Notes under the pieces: model-generated
Told to the model about the DNA's origin: nothing
Seen by the model: the letters and a program-made list of their open reading frames with translations, nothing else
Databases searched by the model: none
Made by a program: the position numbers and the translations under genes
DNA from: Tetrapyrgos nigripes
Lineage: Eukaryota > Basidiomycota > Agaricomycetes > Agaricales > Campanellaceae
Length of the DNA stretch: 64,000 nt
NCBI GenBank assembly: GCA_013368315.1
Contig: JAACJM010000158.1
Span: 62,001-126,000, forward strand
Direction of reading: 5' to 3'
Part shown: positions 33,900 through 47,580 of the stretch, one piece after another
Layout: each line of letters starts with the position of its first letter
How positions within the stretch are numbered: the stretch's first letter is position 1

Positions 33900-34520
33900 T
33901 TATATAAAGGCATCAACGATCGGAGTGGCTTGGGTGCCCATTGGGACGGTCCAAAGGGAATGCCAGCTGTGTAGACGCTCATAGCCACTGCTACTGGCAT
34001 GCCAAACCCCATGGACTGTGTATCGTGTATGGGATAGAGAAAAGGCAAGCACAATAATACCCTCCGTCCCTATCATCGCATGGTGGACATTGCAACATAT
34101 CTGATAGAAGATGGCAAGAATGCAGATAAAAGAAAGGGCAAACAAGACACTTTCGGGAAGTGTGGGGTTGGAAAGAACAGTTGACGAACAGATTGAGAAT
34201 GCTGTGGATACAAAACAGAGCACCTGCAACTCATTCAGCGGTTTGACGACGACGATACGGAAGGATTTGAGCACACCTGGTAACAAAACTATCTCGAAAT
34301 GCCTCAAACAACCCGACAAGTTTACATCCACCGGCAATTTCAGAACGGAATCTCCTAGATATCTCTTTCCCCCCAAATAATCTCAGTATTCTGGCGGACA
34401 ACTCCGCCTGGAAATCAGGATCTGTAGCTAGTGTTGAGTGAAGGCTGCTGTCTGGAATCAACTGCGACTCACATTTGAGAGGGTAGCCAATGTCGCAGAG
34501 ATCCTACTCATCAGGTTCAA
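33900..34520 (-). pseudogene. Unassigned coding remnants
   Basis: MSRISATLATLSN near 34510 with a GTGAGT donor could join to SLHSTLATDPDFQAELSARI and LFGGKEISRRFRSEIAGG, which ends at TGA 34231. A hydrophobic frame (LPESVLFALSFICILAIFYQ) follows in another register to 33900. I could not assemble a single protein. Confidence 0.3.
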
Positions 34521-35007
34521 AGATGGAGGGTGAGCGTGTGCCAAGATACACCTCGCTCGAAATTGATGCGGGGACGTGAATATGATTGGAAACACAGTTT
34601 GATAGAGAGCAGAGCACTTCTAAGCTGGTGAGAAGGTACTTAGTACGAAGAAAATGCGAAACACACTACTTACTGGGGATGATTGAGACGGAAAAACATG
34701 AATTTGCAATATAGTAGAGACAACCTGGGAAATAAGATGAGGTGAGCGAGGGCAATGTGAAGGATTAAGCTTACACTGAAATTGTTGAGTGCTTTGATGT
34801 TGACTTACGACATAGCAGCCAACGTTGTGGTTGACGTTGTGGTCAATATGGTGGTCGACGTTGACCACAACGTCGTGTCAACTGACACAGCTGCATTAAT
34901 GACATCAGTTTCATCACTCAGCACTCTGAAGCTGGCAGATCCAGTGGGCGTCTGCAAACTTTTGGTTGGCCAGCAACCCAATCGAAAGCAGGTGCAGTGG
35001 ATCCTTA

Positions 35008-36300
35008 CACTGGGTGCAAATACCCGTAAATACATCGTCATACTGTGATATTACTGAAGACTTACTCAGTGCCAATCAGTTTGTAAATCCCCATGTATTA
35101 TGGAAGTATTATGTTAAAGCCAAAATTTCACAGCAATTCCATAAGGTTTCTGTAAGTCAGGGTGTATTACTGGGGTCTTTCTATGTGAGATTCTGTCATA
35201 GTAATACATACTACAATACCATTGAGAAATACAGAAACATTTTGTTGTGACACAGAGTCACAGTATGTCATAGAGTAATACAGCCTGGATTTATAGAAGA
35301 CTTACACAAATGAAATACTGTAAATACACTGTCATACTATGACATTACTAAAGACTTACTTAGTGCCAATCAATTGTATATCTCTGTGGATTACAGAAGT
35401 ATTACAGAAGTATTACAGAAAAGCAAAAATTTCACAACAGTTCCATAAGGATTCTGTAAATCAAGTTGTATTACTAGGATTTTTCAATGTGACATTCTGT
35501 CACAGTAAGACATAGCATAATACCATTAAGATATACAGAGATATCTTGATGTGACACATGGTCACAGTATGTCATATAGTAAGACTGGCCAGTTTTACAG
35601 AAGATTTATGAGATTAAAAGCTATAGTAAATCACAAGAAATTGTCATTGTATTTATGATAGATTTACTGAGTGACAAAATGGTAACAGAAATGGATCAAT
35701 AAAATCAGGTGTATTATGGAAGCTTTATGGAATCCAAAATATTTCCATAGAATGTCATAAGTTCACAGAAAAGTCTTACACCAAGATGGAATACATATAG
35801 TAGATGTGACACATGGTCACAGTATGTCATATAGTAAGACTGGCCAGTTTTACAGAAGATTTATGAGATTAAAAGCTATAGTAAATCACAAGAAATTGTC
35901 ATTGTATTTATGATAGATTTACTGAGTGACAAAATGGTAACAGAAATGGATCAATAAAATCAGGTGTATTATGGAAGCTTTATGGAATCCAAAATATTTC
36001 CATAGAATGTCATAAGTTCACAGAAAAGTCTTACACCAAGATGGAATACATATAGTATCCTGGATATGCTGAAAGAGTTAAAGTATGACCCCTGTAAGTC
36101 AAGGGGAATTATTTTAAATTTATTGAATAGCAGGTATTCCATAAATCTTGGGTAAATCATATGGACTTACATAAGATAGATATAGAGACGGGAGTTCATA
36201 AAATGATAGTGTAAGAGTGCAAGTCTTACTGTACATTTATGGAATCGCAAGTCAAATTTTTGAAGATAGTGAAGGTGTACAAAAGGTATACAAAATGTGG
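35008..36300 (+). repeat. Left arm of the 6.8-kb palindrome
   Basis: Inverted relative to 40740-41781. It is longer than the right arm because of a 255-bp tandem duplication at about 35549-36058. Dense in TGTGACA...GTCACAGTA palindromes and TTACTNAAGACTTA-like words. Confidence 0.88.
35549..36058. repeat. 255-bp tandem duplication in one arm only
   Basis: GTGACACATGGTCACAG starts at 35551 and again at 35806. The two 255-bp units look essentially identical, and the opposite arm has a single unit. Confidence 0.85.
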
Positions 36301-39300
36301 GGAGGTGCTGTGACAGTGCTGTGAGCTTGTGAAGAATATCATTGTCGTGAAGGTGTCACAAAAGTGTCATGAAGGTATCGTAAAAGTGTTGCAAAGGTGT
36401 CATGAAGATGTCATGAAGATGTCATGAAGGTGTCGTGAAGGTATCGCAAAGGTGTTGCAAAGGTGTCATGAAGGTGTCGTGAAGGTGTCATGAAGGTGTC
36501 GTGAAGGTGTTGCAAAGGTGTTGCAAAGGTGTCATGAAGATGTCGCCGAAGGTGCCATGAGGGTGTTGCAAAGGTTTGGTGAAGGTATCATGAAGGTATT
36601 GGGAAGGTGTCACGAAGGTATCGTGAAGATGTTGCAAAGGTATCAGGAAGGTGTTGTGAAGTTATCATGAAGGTGTCATGAAGATGTCATGAAGGTGTGG
36701 TGAAGGGGTCACGAAGGTGTCAGAAAGGTATTGGAAAGGTGTTGTGAAGACGTCGTGAAGGTGTGGTGAAGGGGTGTCATGGTGAAGGTGTTGCGAAAAT
36801 GTCATGGAGGTAGCATGAAGGTGTTGTGAAGGTATCAGGAAGGTGTCGCAAAGGTGTCATGAAGATGGTGTGAAGGTGTCATGAGGGTGTTGCAAAGGTT
36901 TGGTGAAGGTAGCATGAAGGTATTGGGAAGGTGTCATAAAGGTATCATAAAGGTGTTGCAAAGGTATCGGGAAGGTGTTGCAAAGGTATTGTGAAGGTGT
37001 CATGAAGGGGTTGCAAAGGTGTCGCAAAGGTGTTGTGAAGGTATCGCAAAGGTGTCATAAAGATGTCACTGAAGGCATCATGAAGGTGGCGTGAAGATGT
37101 CGCGAAGGTATCATGAAGGTATTGAGAAGATGTCAGGAAGGTATCAGGAAGGTGTCATGAAGATGTCATGAAGGTGTCGTGAAGGTATCAGGCAGGTGTC
37201 GTGAAGGTATCCTGAAGGTATGGGAAGGTGTTGTGAAGGTATGGGGAAGGTGTTGTGAAGGCGTTGGGAAGGTGTCTGAAGGTATTGTGAAGGTGTCATG
37301 AAGATGTCGTGAAGGTGTGGTGAAGGAGTGTCATGAAGATGCTGTGAAGGGCTCGTGAAGGTGTCATAAAGATATCATGAAGGTGTCATGAAGGTATTGG
37401 GAAGGTGTCATGAAGGTATCATGAAGGTGTTATGAAGATGTCACAAAGGTATCGTGAAAGTGGCGTGAAGGTGTCATGAAGATGTCATGAAGGTGTCATG
37501 AAGGTGTTGCAAAGGTTTTGTGAAGGTGTCATGAAGGTAGCATGAAGGTGTTGTGAAGGGGTTGCAAAGGTGTCATGAAGGTGTTGCAAAGAAGGTATTG
37601 TGAAGGTGTCACAAAGATGCCGCAAAGGTGTTGTGAAGGGGTCAGAAAGGTGCCATGAAGATGTGGTGAAGGTGTTCCAAAGGTTTCGTGAAGGTGTTCT
37701 GAAGGCATCCTGAAGGTGTGGTGAAGGGGTGTCATGGTGAAAGTGTTGCGAAGATGTTGTGAAGGTATTGTGAAGGTGCTGTGAAGGTACCTTTTTGCTA
37801 CGACATCTTCATGACACCTTCACGATACCTTCATGATACCTTCCCGATTACTTCCCGAGACCTTCATGACACCTTCACAAAACCTTTATGACATCTTTAT
37901 GACACCTTTGTGACCCCTTCACGACCCCTTTGTGACACCTTCACTACACCTTCACCACACCTTCATGACATCCTCATGACACCTTCATGATACCTTCACA
38001 ACACCTTACCTTCATGACACCTTCACGATACCTTCACAACACCTTCCCGATACCTTTGCAAAACCTTCACAATACCTTCCCGACACCTTCATGACACCTT
38101 TGTGACACCTTTGTGACACCTTCACAACACCTTCACGACATATTCATGACACCTTCACAATACCTTCAGACACCTTCCCAACACGACACCTTCCAAGGTG
38201 TCATGAAGATGTCATGAAGGTGTTGCAAAGAAGGTATTGTGAAGGTGTTATGAAGATGTCACGAAGGTATTGTGAAGGTGTCACAAAGGTGTCGCAAAGG
38301 TGTTGTGAAGGGGTCATGAAGGTATCATGAAGATGTTGCAAAGGTATCGGGAAGGTGTTGCAAAGGTATTGTGAAGGTGTCATGAAGATGTCATGAAGGT
38401 GTCATGAAGGGGTTGCAAAGGTGTCGCAAAGGTGTCGTGAAGGTATCGCAAAGGTGTCGTGAAGGTATCGCAAAGGTGTCATAAAGATGTCGCTGAAGGT
38501 ATCGTGAATTGCGAAGATGTCAGGAAGGTATCAGGAAGGTGTCATGAAGGTGTCGTGAAGGTATCCTGAAGATATGGGGAAGGTGTTGTGAAGGTATGGG
38601 GAAGGTGTTGTGAAGGCATTGGGAAGGTGTCTGAAGGTATTGTGAAGGTGTCATGAAGATGTCGTGAAGGTGTGGTGAGGAGTGTCATGAAGATGTTGTG
38701 AAGGGGTCACAAAGGTGTCACAAAGGTTTCATGAAGGGGTCGCGAAGGTGTCATAAAGATGTCATGAAGGTGTCAGGAAGGTGTTGCAAAGGTTTTGTGA
38801 ATGTGTCATGAAGGTATTGGGAAGGTGTTATGAAGATGTCGCAAAGGTATTGTCACAAAGGTGTCACGAAAGTGTTGCAAAGGTTTCGTGAAGTTGTCAT
38901 GAAGGTATGTATCATGAAGGTTTCAGAAGATGTTGGGAAGGTGTCATGAAGGTATTGTGAAGGTGTCCTGAAGGTATCATGAAGGTATCATGAAAGATGT
39001 TGGGAAGGTGTCAGGAAGGTGTTTGTGCAGGTGTAGTGAAGGTGTGGTGAAGATGTCAGGGTTGTGAAGGGGTCACAAAGGTGTCATAAAGATGTCATAA
39101 AGGTTTTGTGAAGGTGTCATGAAGGTCTCGGGAAGTAATTGGGAAGGTATCATGAAGGTATCATGAAGGTGTCATGAAGATGTCGGTAGCAAAAAGGTAC
39201 CTTCACACCACCTTCACGATACCTTCACGACATCTTCGCAACACCTTCACCCCGACACCCCTTCACCACACCTTCAGGATGCCTTCAGAAGACCTTCATG

Positions 39301-40739
39301 AAACCTTTGGAACACCTTCACGACATCTTCATGGCACCTTTTTGACCCCTTCACAACACCTTTGCGGCACCTTTGTGACACCTTCACAATACCTTCTTTG
39401 CAACACCTTCATGACACCTTTGCAACCCCTTCACAACACCTTCACGCTACCTTCATGACACCTTCACAAAACCTTTGCAACACCTTCATGACACCTTCAT
39501 GACATCTTCATGACACCTTCACGCCACTTTCACGATACCTTTGTGACATCTTCATAACACCTTCATGATACCTTCATGACACCTTCCCAATACCTTCATG
39601 ACACCTTCACAAAAACTTTGCAACACCTTCATGACACCTTCATGATATCTTTATGACACCTTCACGACCCCTTCACAGCATCTTCATGACACTCCTTCAC
39701 CACACCTTCACGACATCTTCATGACACCTTCACAATACCTTCAGACACCTTCCCAACGCCTTCACAACACCTTCCCCATACCTTCACAACACCTTCCCCA
39801 TACCTTCAGGATACCTTCACGACACCTGCCTGATACCTTCACGACACCTTCATGACATCTTCATGACATCTTCCTGATACCTTCCTGACATCTTCTCAAT
39901 ACCTTCATGATACCTTCGTGACATCTTCACGCCACCTTCATGATGCCTTCAGTGACATCTTTATGACACCTTTGCGATACCTTCACAACACCTTTGCGAC
40001 ACCTTTGCAACCCCTTCATGACACCTTCACAATACCTTTGCAACACCTTCCCGATACCTTTGCAACACCTTTATGATACCTTTATGACACCTTCCCAATA
40101 CCTTCATGCTACCTTCACCAAACCTTTGCAACACCCTCACGACACCTTCACGCCATCTTCATGACACCTTTGCGACACCTTCCCGATACCTTCACAACAC
40201 CTTCACGCTACCTCCATGACATTTTCACAACACCTTCACCATGACACCCCTTCACCACACCTTCACAACGTCTTCACAACACCTTTCCAATACCTTTCTG
40301 CCACCTTCGCAACCCCTTCACCACACCTTCATGACATCTTCATGACACCTTCATGATAACTTCACAACACCTTCCTGATACCTTTGCAACATCTTCACGA
40401 TACCTTTGTGACACCTTCCCAATACCTTCATGATACCTTCACCAAACCTTTGCAACACCCTCACGGCACCTTCGGCGACACCTTCATGACACCTTTGCAA
40501 CACCTTTGCAACACCTTCATGACACCTTCACGACACCTTCACGACACCTTCATGACACCTTCGTGACACCTTCATGACACCTTTGCAACACCTTTGCAAC
40601 ACCTTCACGACACCTTCATGACATCTTCATGACATCTTCATGACACCTTTGCAACACTTTTACGATACCTTCATGACACTTTTGTGACACCTTCACGACA
40701 ATGATATTCTTCACAAGCTCACAGCACTGTCACAGCACC
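36301..40739. repeat. 11-bp minisatellite (GAAGGTGTCAT)n with strand switches
   Basis: Degenerate 11-bp units, GAAGGTGTCAT/GAAGGTGTCGT/AAAGGTGTTGC and so on, on the plus strand at 36301-37790 and 38190-39190, and on the minus strand at 37790-38190 and 39190-40739. Since three units make 33 bp, each reading frame gives an 11-residue peptide repeat (TPSQHLHDTFM-like). These frames are artefacts. Confidence 0.92.
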
Positions 40740-41781
40740 TCCCCACATTTTGTATACCTTTTGTACACCTTCACTATCTTCAAAAAATTTGACTTGCGAT
40801 TCCATAAATGTACAGTAAGACTTGCACTCTTACACTATCATTTTATGGACTCCCGTCTCTATATATATCTTATGTAAGTCCATATGATTTACCCAAGATT
40901 TATGGAATACCTGCTATTCAATAAATTTAAAATAATTCCCCTTGACTTACAGGGGTCATACTTTAACTCTTTCAGCATATCCAGGATACTATATGTATTC
41001 CATCTTGGTGTAAGACTTTTCTGTGAACTTATGACATTCTATGGAAATATTTTGGATTCCATAAAGCTTCCATAATACACCTGATTTTATTGATCCATTT
41101 CTGTTACCATTTTGTCACTCAGTAAATCTATCATAAATACAATGACAATTTCTTGTGATTTACTATAGCTTTTAATCTCATAAATCTTCTGTAAAACTGG
41201 CCAGTCTTACTATATGACATACTGTGACCATGTGTCATATCAAGATATCTCTGTATATCTTAATGGTATTATGCTATGTCTTACTGTGACAGAATGTCAC
41301 ATTGAAAAATCCTAGTAATACAACTTGATTTACAGAATCCTTATGGAACTGTTGTGAAATTTTTGCTTTTCTGTAATACTTCTGTAATACTTCTGTAATC
41401 CACAGAGATATACAATTGATTGGCACTAAGTAAGTCTTTAGTAATGTCATAGTATGACAGTGTATTTACAGTATTTCATTTGTGTAAGTCTTCTATAAAT
41501 CCAGGCTGTATTACTCTATGACATACTGTGACTCTGTGTCACAACAAAATGTTTCTGTATTTCTCAATGGTATTGTAGTATGTATTACTATGACAGAATC
41601 TCACATAGAAAGACCCCAGTAATACACCCTGACTTACAGAAACCTTATGGAATTGCTGTGAAATTTTGGCTTTAACATAATACTTCCATAATACATGGGG
41701 ATTTACAAACTGATTGGCACTGAGTAAGTCTTCAGTAATATCACAGTATGACGATGTATTTATGGGTATTTGCACCCAGTG
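40740..41781 (-). repeat. Right arm of the 6.8-kb palindrome
   Basis: Reverse complement of 35008-36300 minus one 255-bp unit. Ends CAGTG at 41781. Confidence 0.88.
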
Positions 41782-42004
41782 TTAGTTTCATGTTGAATTG
41801 GTGCCAATTGTAATGTTCATTAGCCTTATATAGTTCTACACAACTTTAACCCAACTGATGCCTGATAACCTAATTGCAGAGAAGTGGCTTCCAATCGCTA
41901 GATACCCTTCCATGAGCTCGCACATAATCTAGAACATTAGTTTCGATAGATGGCGCAATAGATGGCGACATTCATGTGACATAAGAGTTGCACCCACTCT
42001 CGCA

Positions 42005-45000
42005 CTACCTGTCCAGAAGATTATTGAGAAAGGCCGTAATATGAGGACAAAGAAGGACTACCTTCGGAACCAGCAAATTATAGAGGGCATATAGCCCGAG
42101 AAGAGTGAAGATCCAGAGGAGCTGCATTAAGATGAACCAAGTATATGAAGGCTTGACTGGAATAGTCCAAGTATCCGCGTTGACAACAGTACTGCTTCCA
42201 GCGGTACTGTTGGGGGTTGAGGCTGTAGGAAGCGGCTTGTAATAAACTTTGATTTTGTTCACCTCAGCAGGGGCACTGCCAGCAGTAGCAAGCAAACGGT
42301 ATTTGCTGAATTCGGAGACCTATTGCTGAAGATTAGGCCCAAGATAAAAAGGAAAAGAAAAGAAAAGGAAAACGTACCACAACAGTGCGAACATGGCATT
42401 TATTGTAAGCCAAAGTTTGAATAACACTACCAGACTCCGTGTCATACAAGAACACGGCGCCAGACTCTGAGCCTGCAAGTACAAATATGCCGTCACCCAT
42501 GAACTTGGCTTGCCTAGGAAGGTGGTTGAGAGAGATACCGCCATCAAATATCTGAAGATGGCGCTGAGTCGTGAGTGAGAACATCTCGAAATGCTTTCCA
42601 CTCCATACCAGGAATGCATTCCGGTCTTCGTCAATGCAGACATCCCCACTGGCATGAATATGAGTAACCACGCAGCAGGAAGCTGGAACTGAATGTGAGA
42701 GACTCACAGAAAATCTCCTTTGACGAGATCGGTATGGATTGTTTCACCAGTTCTCTGGTCAAGCAAACGACTGCGGAACAAATCAGCCAGGAGTTGATGT
42801 AAGCAGTAAGTACTCACATCACACCATTCCTGGCCTTAAAAACAAAGAGGTCAAGATCTTTCCGGAACTTCACGGTGGCCAGAATGAACGTTTCTTCCAT
42901 AGAGACCCTGAAGACCATGGTAACCTCCTTGCTGGTGAGGGACACTGACCACACTTTGACAATCCTGGAGGCAAAAGACGCTGCAACACGTCCATGGCGG
43001 CCGTCGGGGACATAGGCTTTGTAGACATCAAGGGAGATGATTTCTCCGTCAGAGACTTGTCCATCTTGAGCAATGGTACTGGGAACCTTATTGAAGGTTT
43101 CAAAGAGCTGGAGAAAAAAAATTCCAAGTCAGATCGAGACGTCGACACATAAGTTAATGATGTCAGGCACACCTGATGGTCGTCCCTCCACTCCCACAAG
43201 TACAAATCACCGTTCGATGACCCAGTGATAAGAAGATGGCGGCTTTCTCTTTCGCATAACATCCACTGGGAGGTCGTGAAGACAGGCTTCACATCTGGGT
43301 TATTCACGGATATGTGTGGGGTTGCCATCGGCGCACTGGGCGGTGTACTAAACATGTCGTAGATGGCAACGCCGTCGAAGCCTATATAGCAGTAATTGTT
43401 AGTATCCAGAAGCTATGGTTTGTTCTGAGACCCACCAGCAATGACCAGAAACCTGCCATCTAGAGAGAATGACAAAGAAAGAACAGCATCGCGGGTAGAG
43501 GTATGTGTTGCTAGTTCTCGAAACTTCTCCTTTGATCGTAGGCCACAGCTAAGGAAATAAGAGAAATGAGAGCCATCTTTGTCAGCATCCTCCATAACAA
43601 AGTCGGATCCGTTGATTTGAGAGATACTGAGTCTGCAGCAGCGAGCGGGTAAATGGGAGCTTGACGTTCAAGATCCAAAGCAATGTCGTATGACTGAGGG
43701 AAATTTTTGAGAGGAGGTGAGATGTACTGTGCACCAGAGATGCCAGGCGCTTCAGGGTCGGCGTCCTTGGGGATCACAATACCGAACTTCTCCATATGAA
43801 GGTCAAGATTGTCAATTATGAACACCAGGTGATCATGATAACCCCGGTATGCTTTTGTCTGAATATGGGCATATCCAAATCGCGCACATAGTTTCGCCAG
43901 GGCGAGAACAAGCTGAGCCTCCTTTGCGTCTATACCAACCTTCATAGTCTTGACGTGAGCAGCGAAACCGGTGTACAGACTCTCTTCACGACGAATCTCA
44001 CCAACAAGTGAGACTAGCTCTGATCGGATAAAGTAATATTAGATGAAAATTCTGATGAGAAGATGGGAGAATTACCTGACAGAGCAAACTGCGACATCAG
44101 GACAGCATCCTGGGCCCCGTTGATGAAGCTGGCAGCTGTAGCTGGCTTAAGACTGCAGGTCTCCCTAAGTACAAAACAACCTTCACACTTAGCACCTTGG
44201 CCGCCTCAACAAGGTTGGTGGATGCATTGACAGTTTGTACAATGGTCTTCGTTGGGCTAGAAGATAAATTAGATAAAAAGTATGCAACAAGAAGAGGAAA
44301 TGACTCACTGCAGACAGTATCATCTTGGGCAGAGACTGGATGACGTTCTGTGAGTAGAGGAGGGCGATCTTGACGTTTTGTTCTTGATTCCAGAAAGCTC
44401 CATCTACTAGGCGTCCGTTTACCACAAGAGAGGGAGGAAGTTTATCCACTATAGATACTGGGTTAGGCTTGTAGCCGCCAATGGGAACTGAAGGATGGGC
44501 AAAGCCCTCTTTGGTGAGTGTGGGGCCAGTTTCCTCGACATTATGGTAAAACATCAGCGGTTTCGCCTTCGTATTTGATATGCTGTAGCATTGGTCGAGT
44601 CTGTCAGGGCCAGGGGGAGCAGCAACGTGACCTTGGTAGGTTTTGTTGGAAGTGGCGCTGTCCCGAGCAGGTGGGTGCAACTGATTTCTTTTTGTGCGAT
44701 AGTAGCCATGATCAGGGTCGAAAGCAGGACGTTTAGAAGCAGGGACGGCGGCAGGAAATTTCTGGGGGCCAACGAACTTGTGCGTGGTCTTCCCCAGACC
44801 CGTCTTGTTCCTCTTCACTGACTTCTGCTTGCTGGGCTTGGGTTGAGGAGGTGGGCTTTGCTCGAGCTGGTCTACGTCCATGGTGGCATGGTCAGAGTCA
44901 ACCTCACTTTCTTCGTCATCAGCCTTTTCTGAACGAGCCCGCTTGGAAGGGTGAACAACCTTGGCGACTTCATATGATGCAGTCTCAGCACTCTCGGTGT

Positions 45001-46379
45001 CGCTGGACTCGTCAAGATCATGTTTGTCTGAAAACGACAGAGAGTTTAGAAGCAAATAAAAGAGAATAAAACAGGACTCTTACAAGTGTTAGTGGTACTT
45101 TGACAACACTTTGAGCACTACGGAGAGAATAGCAAGGTGTAGTGGGCTCATGAGCGGGCTCGGGAGCCGCTGGCAAGGAGGGAGCAGTCAGTCATCGGCA
45201 CAGCCATCAGCTTTCTTTGAGTTGGAGTAACGGAAGATGATACTCTGTTGAGTTGAGAACTTCCCTGAATTTCGACGGAGACCTGAGATGCTGATTGACT
45301 GGATGCCTTGTCGGTCCTGGAAGTGGCACTGCGAAGCTTATATCAGGCTGACGTTGACCCAGACCCGGCAGCCCATGGTGAAGCAAGAGCTAAGAAAAAA
45401 GAATTAAGTTAATCATCAGAGAGGTCATGATCAGTGTACGCTGCGGACTTACAGGGTGAAGGGTTTTGGGTAGCAGAAGTTTGTTCAGCTTGAGAATGAC
45501 CTGGACGACCTCGGACTTCAGGTGTGACAGGAAGCGGCGTAGGACTGTTTCTGCCATTCCTACTTGACAACACTGGCGACGGTGGGGCTGGTGGAGCTCA
45601 GGGAAGGAAAGTTCCGGGAGCCCGTAAAGGCGTTGGTGGCCTAGCAGTGTTTGGACAAGAAGCGACACGAGGCAAGAAACTCGTTGGGGTAGCTTCTGCG
45701 CACACATACCACGCGCGCGTTCGCAAAAGGCTACCCGAAACACGTCGATATTTTCCTGTTCCTTGCTCTTTTGAAGTGATTTGGTCGTTTGAATTATACT
45801 ATCGATGTCGTGGACAGAGATCATTTGCAGAGGTTGCTTCTAAAAAGAGCGACAGGAGAAATCAGTCAAGAGATTCAAAGAAAAAGAGGTTATGCAACAT
45901 GCCTTTAGCCATGTTAGAAAGATATCAGGAGGAAAGTTGAAATACAGAGTTGTGTTGATTTTTGGGGCCCAGTCGCCATGTTCAAACAGTATACACTGAT
46001 TGTAAGAACTGCGAGAGTGAAGAACATTGTACAAGATAGTGCAAATACTGTCATAAAATTTCTGGTTGATGGCAAGTTTGGGATAAATTGCACGCCAAGA
46101 GAACATGCCAGCCTAGAATCCGAGGAATATCAGTGGGGATCATTCAGGATCAAAAGAAACACCTACCGCGACCTCTGATGCGTGTTGAAGGAGTATCTGG
46201 TGATCGGAATCGGCGACCAGCTTCATGAAATCCAGATCCAGTAGAATTCTGTATTTGCTGAGGTATCGGCGCCATCCAAGGAAGAGATCATCGCAGGGAG
46301 AGTCATAGAATCCAGCAATATTGGTTTCGGTGGTCGCTAGACTTGGTTCGAGAAGAGCGAGAAGATCGATCGTGGACAT
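42005..46379 (-). CDS. Multi-exon beta-propeller (WD40-like) protein with C-terminal membrane segment
   Basis: Putative start MSTIDLLALLEP at 46379, with an in-phase intron joining to AGMFSWRAIYPKLAI near 46112. A low-complexity middle follows (45.8-44.2 kb), containing basic patches (PSKQKSVKRNKTGLGK) and GYYRTKRNQLHPPARD. Then a helical block (VGIDAKEAQLVLALAKL; DIALDLERQAPIYPL) and at least four WD40-type blades: AVLSLSFSLDGRFLVIAGG, LITGSSNGDLYLWEW, FASRIVKVWSVS, FVLAGSESGAVFLYD. The C-terminus is VKPSYTWFILMQLLWIF plus a second hydrophobic stretch, ending at 42005. Introns of 50-80 bp separate the blades. The 45.4-45.8-kb part contains at least one stop in the Pro-rich frame, so the N-terminal half may be a separate or damaged gene. 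WD40 propellers scaffold protein complexes; the membrane tail suggests endomembrane location. Confidence 0.55.
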
Positions 46380-46879
46380 AACAAAAGAGGGATCAAAACA
46401 GGATACAATGTTAGAAAGCGAGACGGGGTGAGTGGTCTCCGCTACTTATGCAGAGAGTAGATGGGAGAAAGAAAGAAAGGATGTGGGACTTGAAACGAGT
46501 TTTTCCATGTATATGTATGTGTGATACAACAGAATTCTTGCTAGAAATGTTGGAAGAACATTCTCGTACATTCCATGGCTTCCTAAGCCATTGAATATGG
46601 CTGAAAATGATGAGGAGGGATCCAAAAAGAGAGGAATGGACTTGGAAAAATGGAAGAGGGGTAACAGCGGTGATTTGACATACCAAAACGGAAAGTTGTC
46701 CACCAAATATAAATTGAGAATCCCACTGTTGTTTTGCGTGCCCTCTGGGCCCTCCCCACTTATTTTCTGATTCAAATCTGCGTAGGCACTCTTTGTTGAT
46801 CCAGATTTGTCCAGGACATTCTTCACTCATGGCAGCATTGACACTTGCAGCTAGGAAAGTGAAAAAAAGATCGGTTGGT

Positions 46880-47580
46880 TGCACATATCATGATGCTGCG
46901 TGCCAGGTGGTCGACCTTGCCAGACTGCGAAAAGACTATCAGCGAAATGGAAGTGAGCTAATGAGTATAGTTAACCATCCTCTGTATCCCAGTCGAAACT
47001 TGAGACCAATAAACATTCTACTATATGACGAAGGCATGCAGTACACTATGGACCACTGTGGACACAGCTGAAAAAGTTAACAAGTTGGCACAGCATGACA
47101 GACTACTTGAGGAAAATGAAAGAGAAAGGAGGACTATACTCCATACTCGGTCGTCTTCACCTCATAGAATTGGGTGCAGCGAGCAGGCAGAATGACTCTC
47201 GGAGCTGTCGGCGCTGTTCGACTAGGTTCTGAGTGCGACGAGGTCTTGACTCTTCACCGATGTCTTCACCACTATAGACACGGTCAGCATCGAGGACTGC
47301 TACAGTGATCATTGTGGTGGTTGCAAGGAAGGGTTTACGTCGAGTAACACATCTATGAGCATCATTGATATGAATTATTTAAAACGCTTGAAATTGTTAC
47401 ATATGCGGCGTATGTATCATGAAGACCAATTTAATGAATGTGGTAGGATCAAGGAATGTAGTAAGTTGGAAGTAAGAATGAGTGTATATGTGCCAGTACG
47501 AGTAAGGATACATGTAGATGTGCCAGTACCAGGATGGACGTAAAAATCCGGACCATGATGTGCGCATGAGACCTGCAGAG
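46880..47580. other. No supported gene
   Basis: Only short frames. 47470-47530 has two imperfect copies of a TATATGTGCCAGTACGAG-like / GTAGATGTGCCAGTACCAG-like repeat. Confidence 0.35.

Larger units (their letters stand above)
35008..41781. mobile_element. 6.8-kb gene-free palindromic element with CACTG termini
   Basis: Left end CACTGGGTGCAAATACCCG at 35008; the right end is its reverse complement, ending at 41781. TTA at 35005-35007 and 41782-41784 is the 3-bp target duplication. About 1-1.3 kb of inverted arms with GTGAC...GTCAC palindromes enclose 4.4 kb of an 11-bp minisatellite that itself changes strand three times (near 37790, 38190 and 39190). The element folds into arms of about 3 kb around a centre near 38.2-38.8 kb. 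No gene is present, so it must depend on a transposase elsewhere. Terminus and target preference match the 15.6-kb element and the 279-bp MITEs, but the arm sequence is diverged from theirs. Confidence 0.9.

Noticed and set aside
37529..40566. Open frames encoding TPSQHLHDTF-type 11-residue repeats
   Set aside because: They are products of the 11-bp minisatellite, which gives the same peptide in every frame; they are not genes.
36301..40739. Regular repeats resembling a CRISPR array
   Set aside because: There are no unique spacers, the units are contiguous and degenerate, and the genome is fungal.
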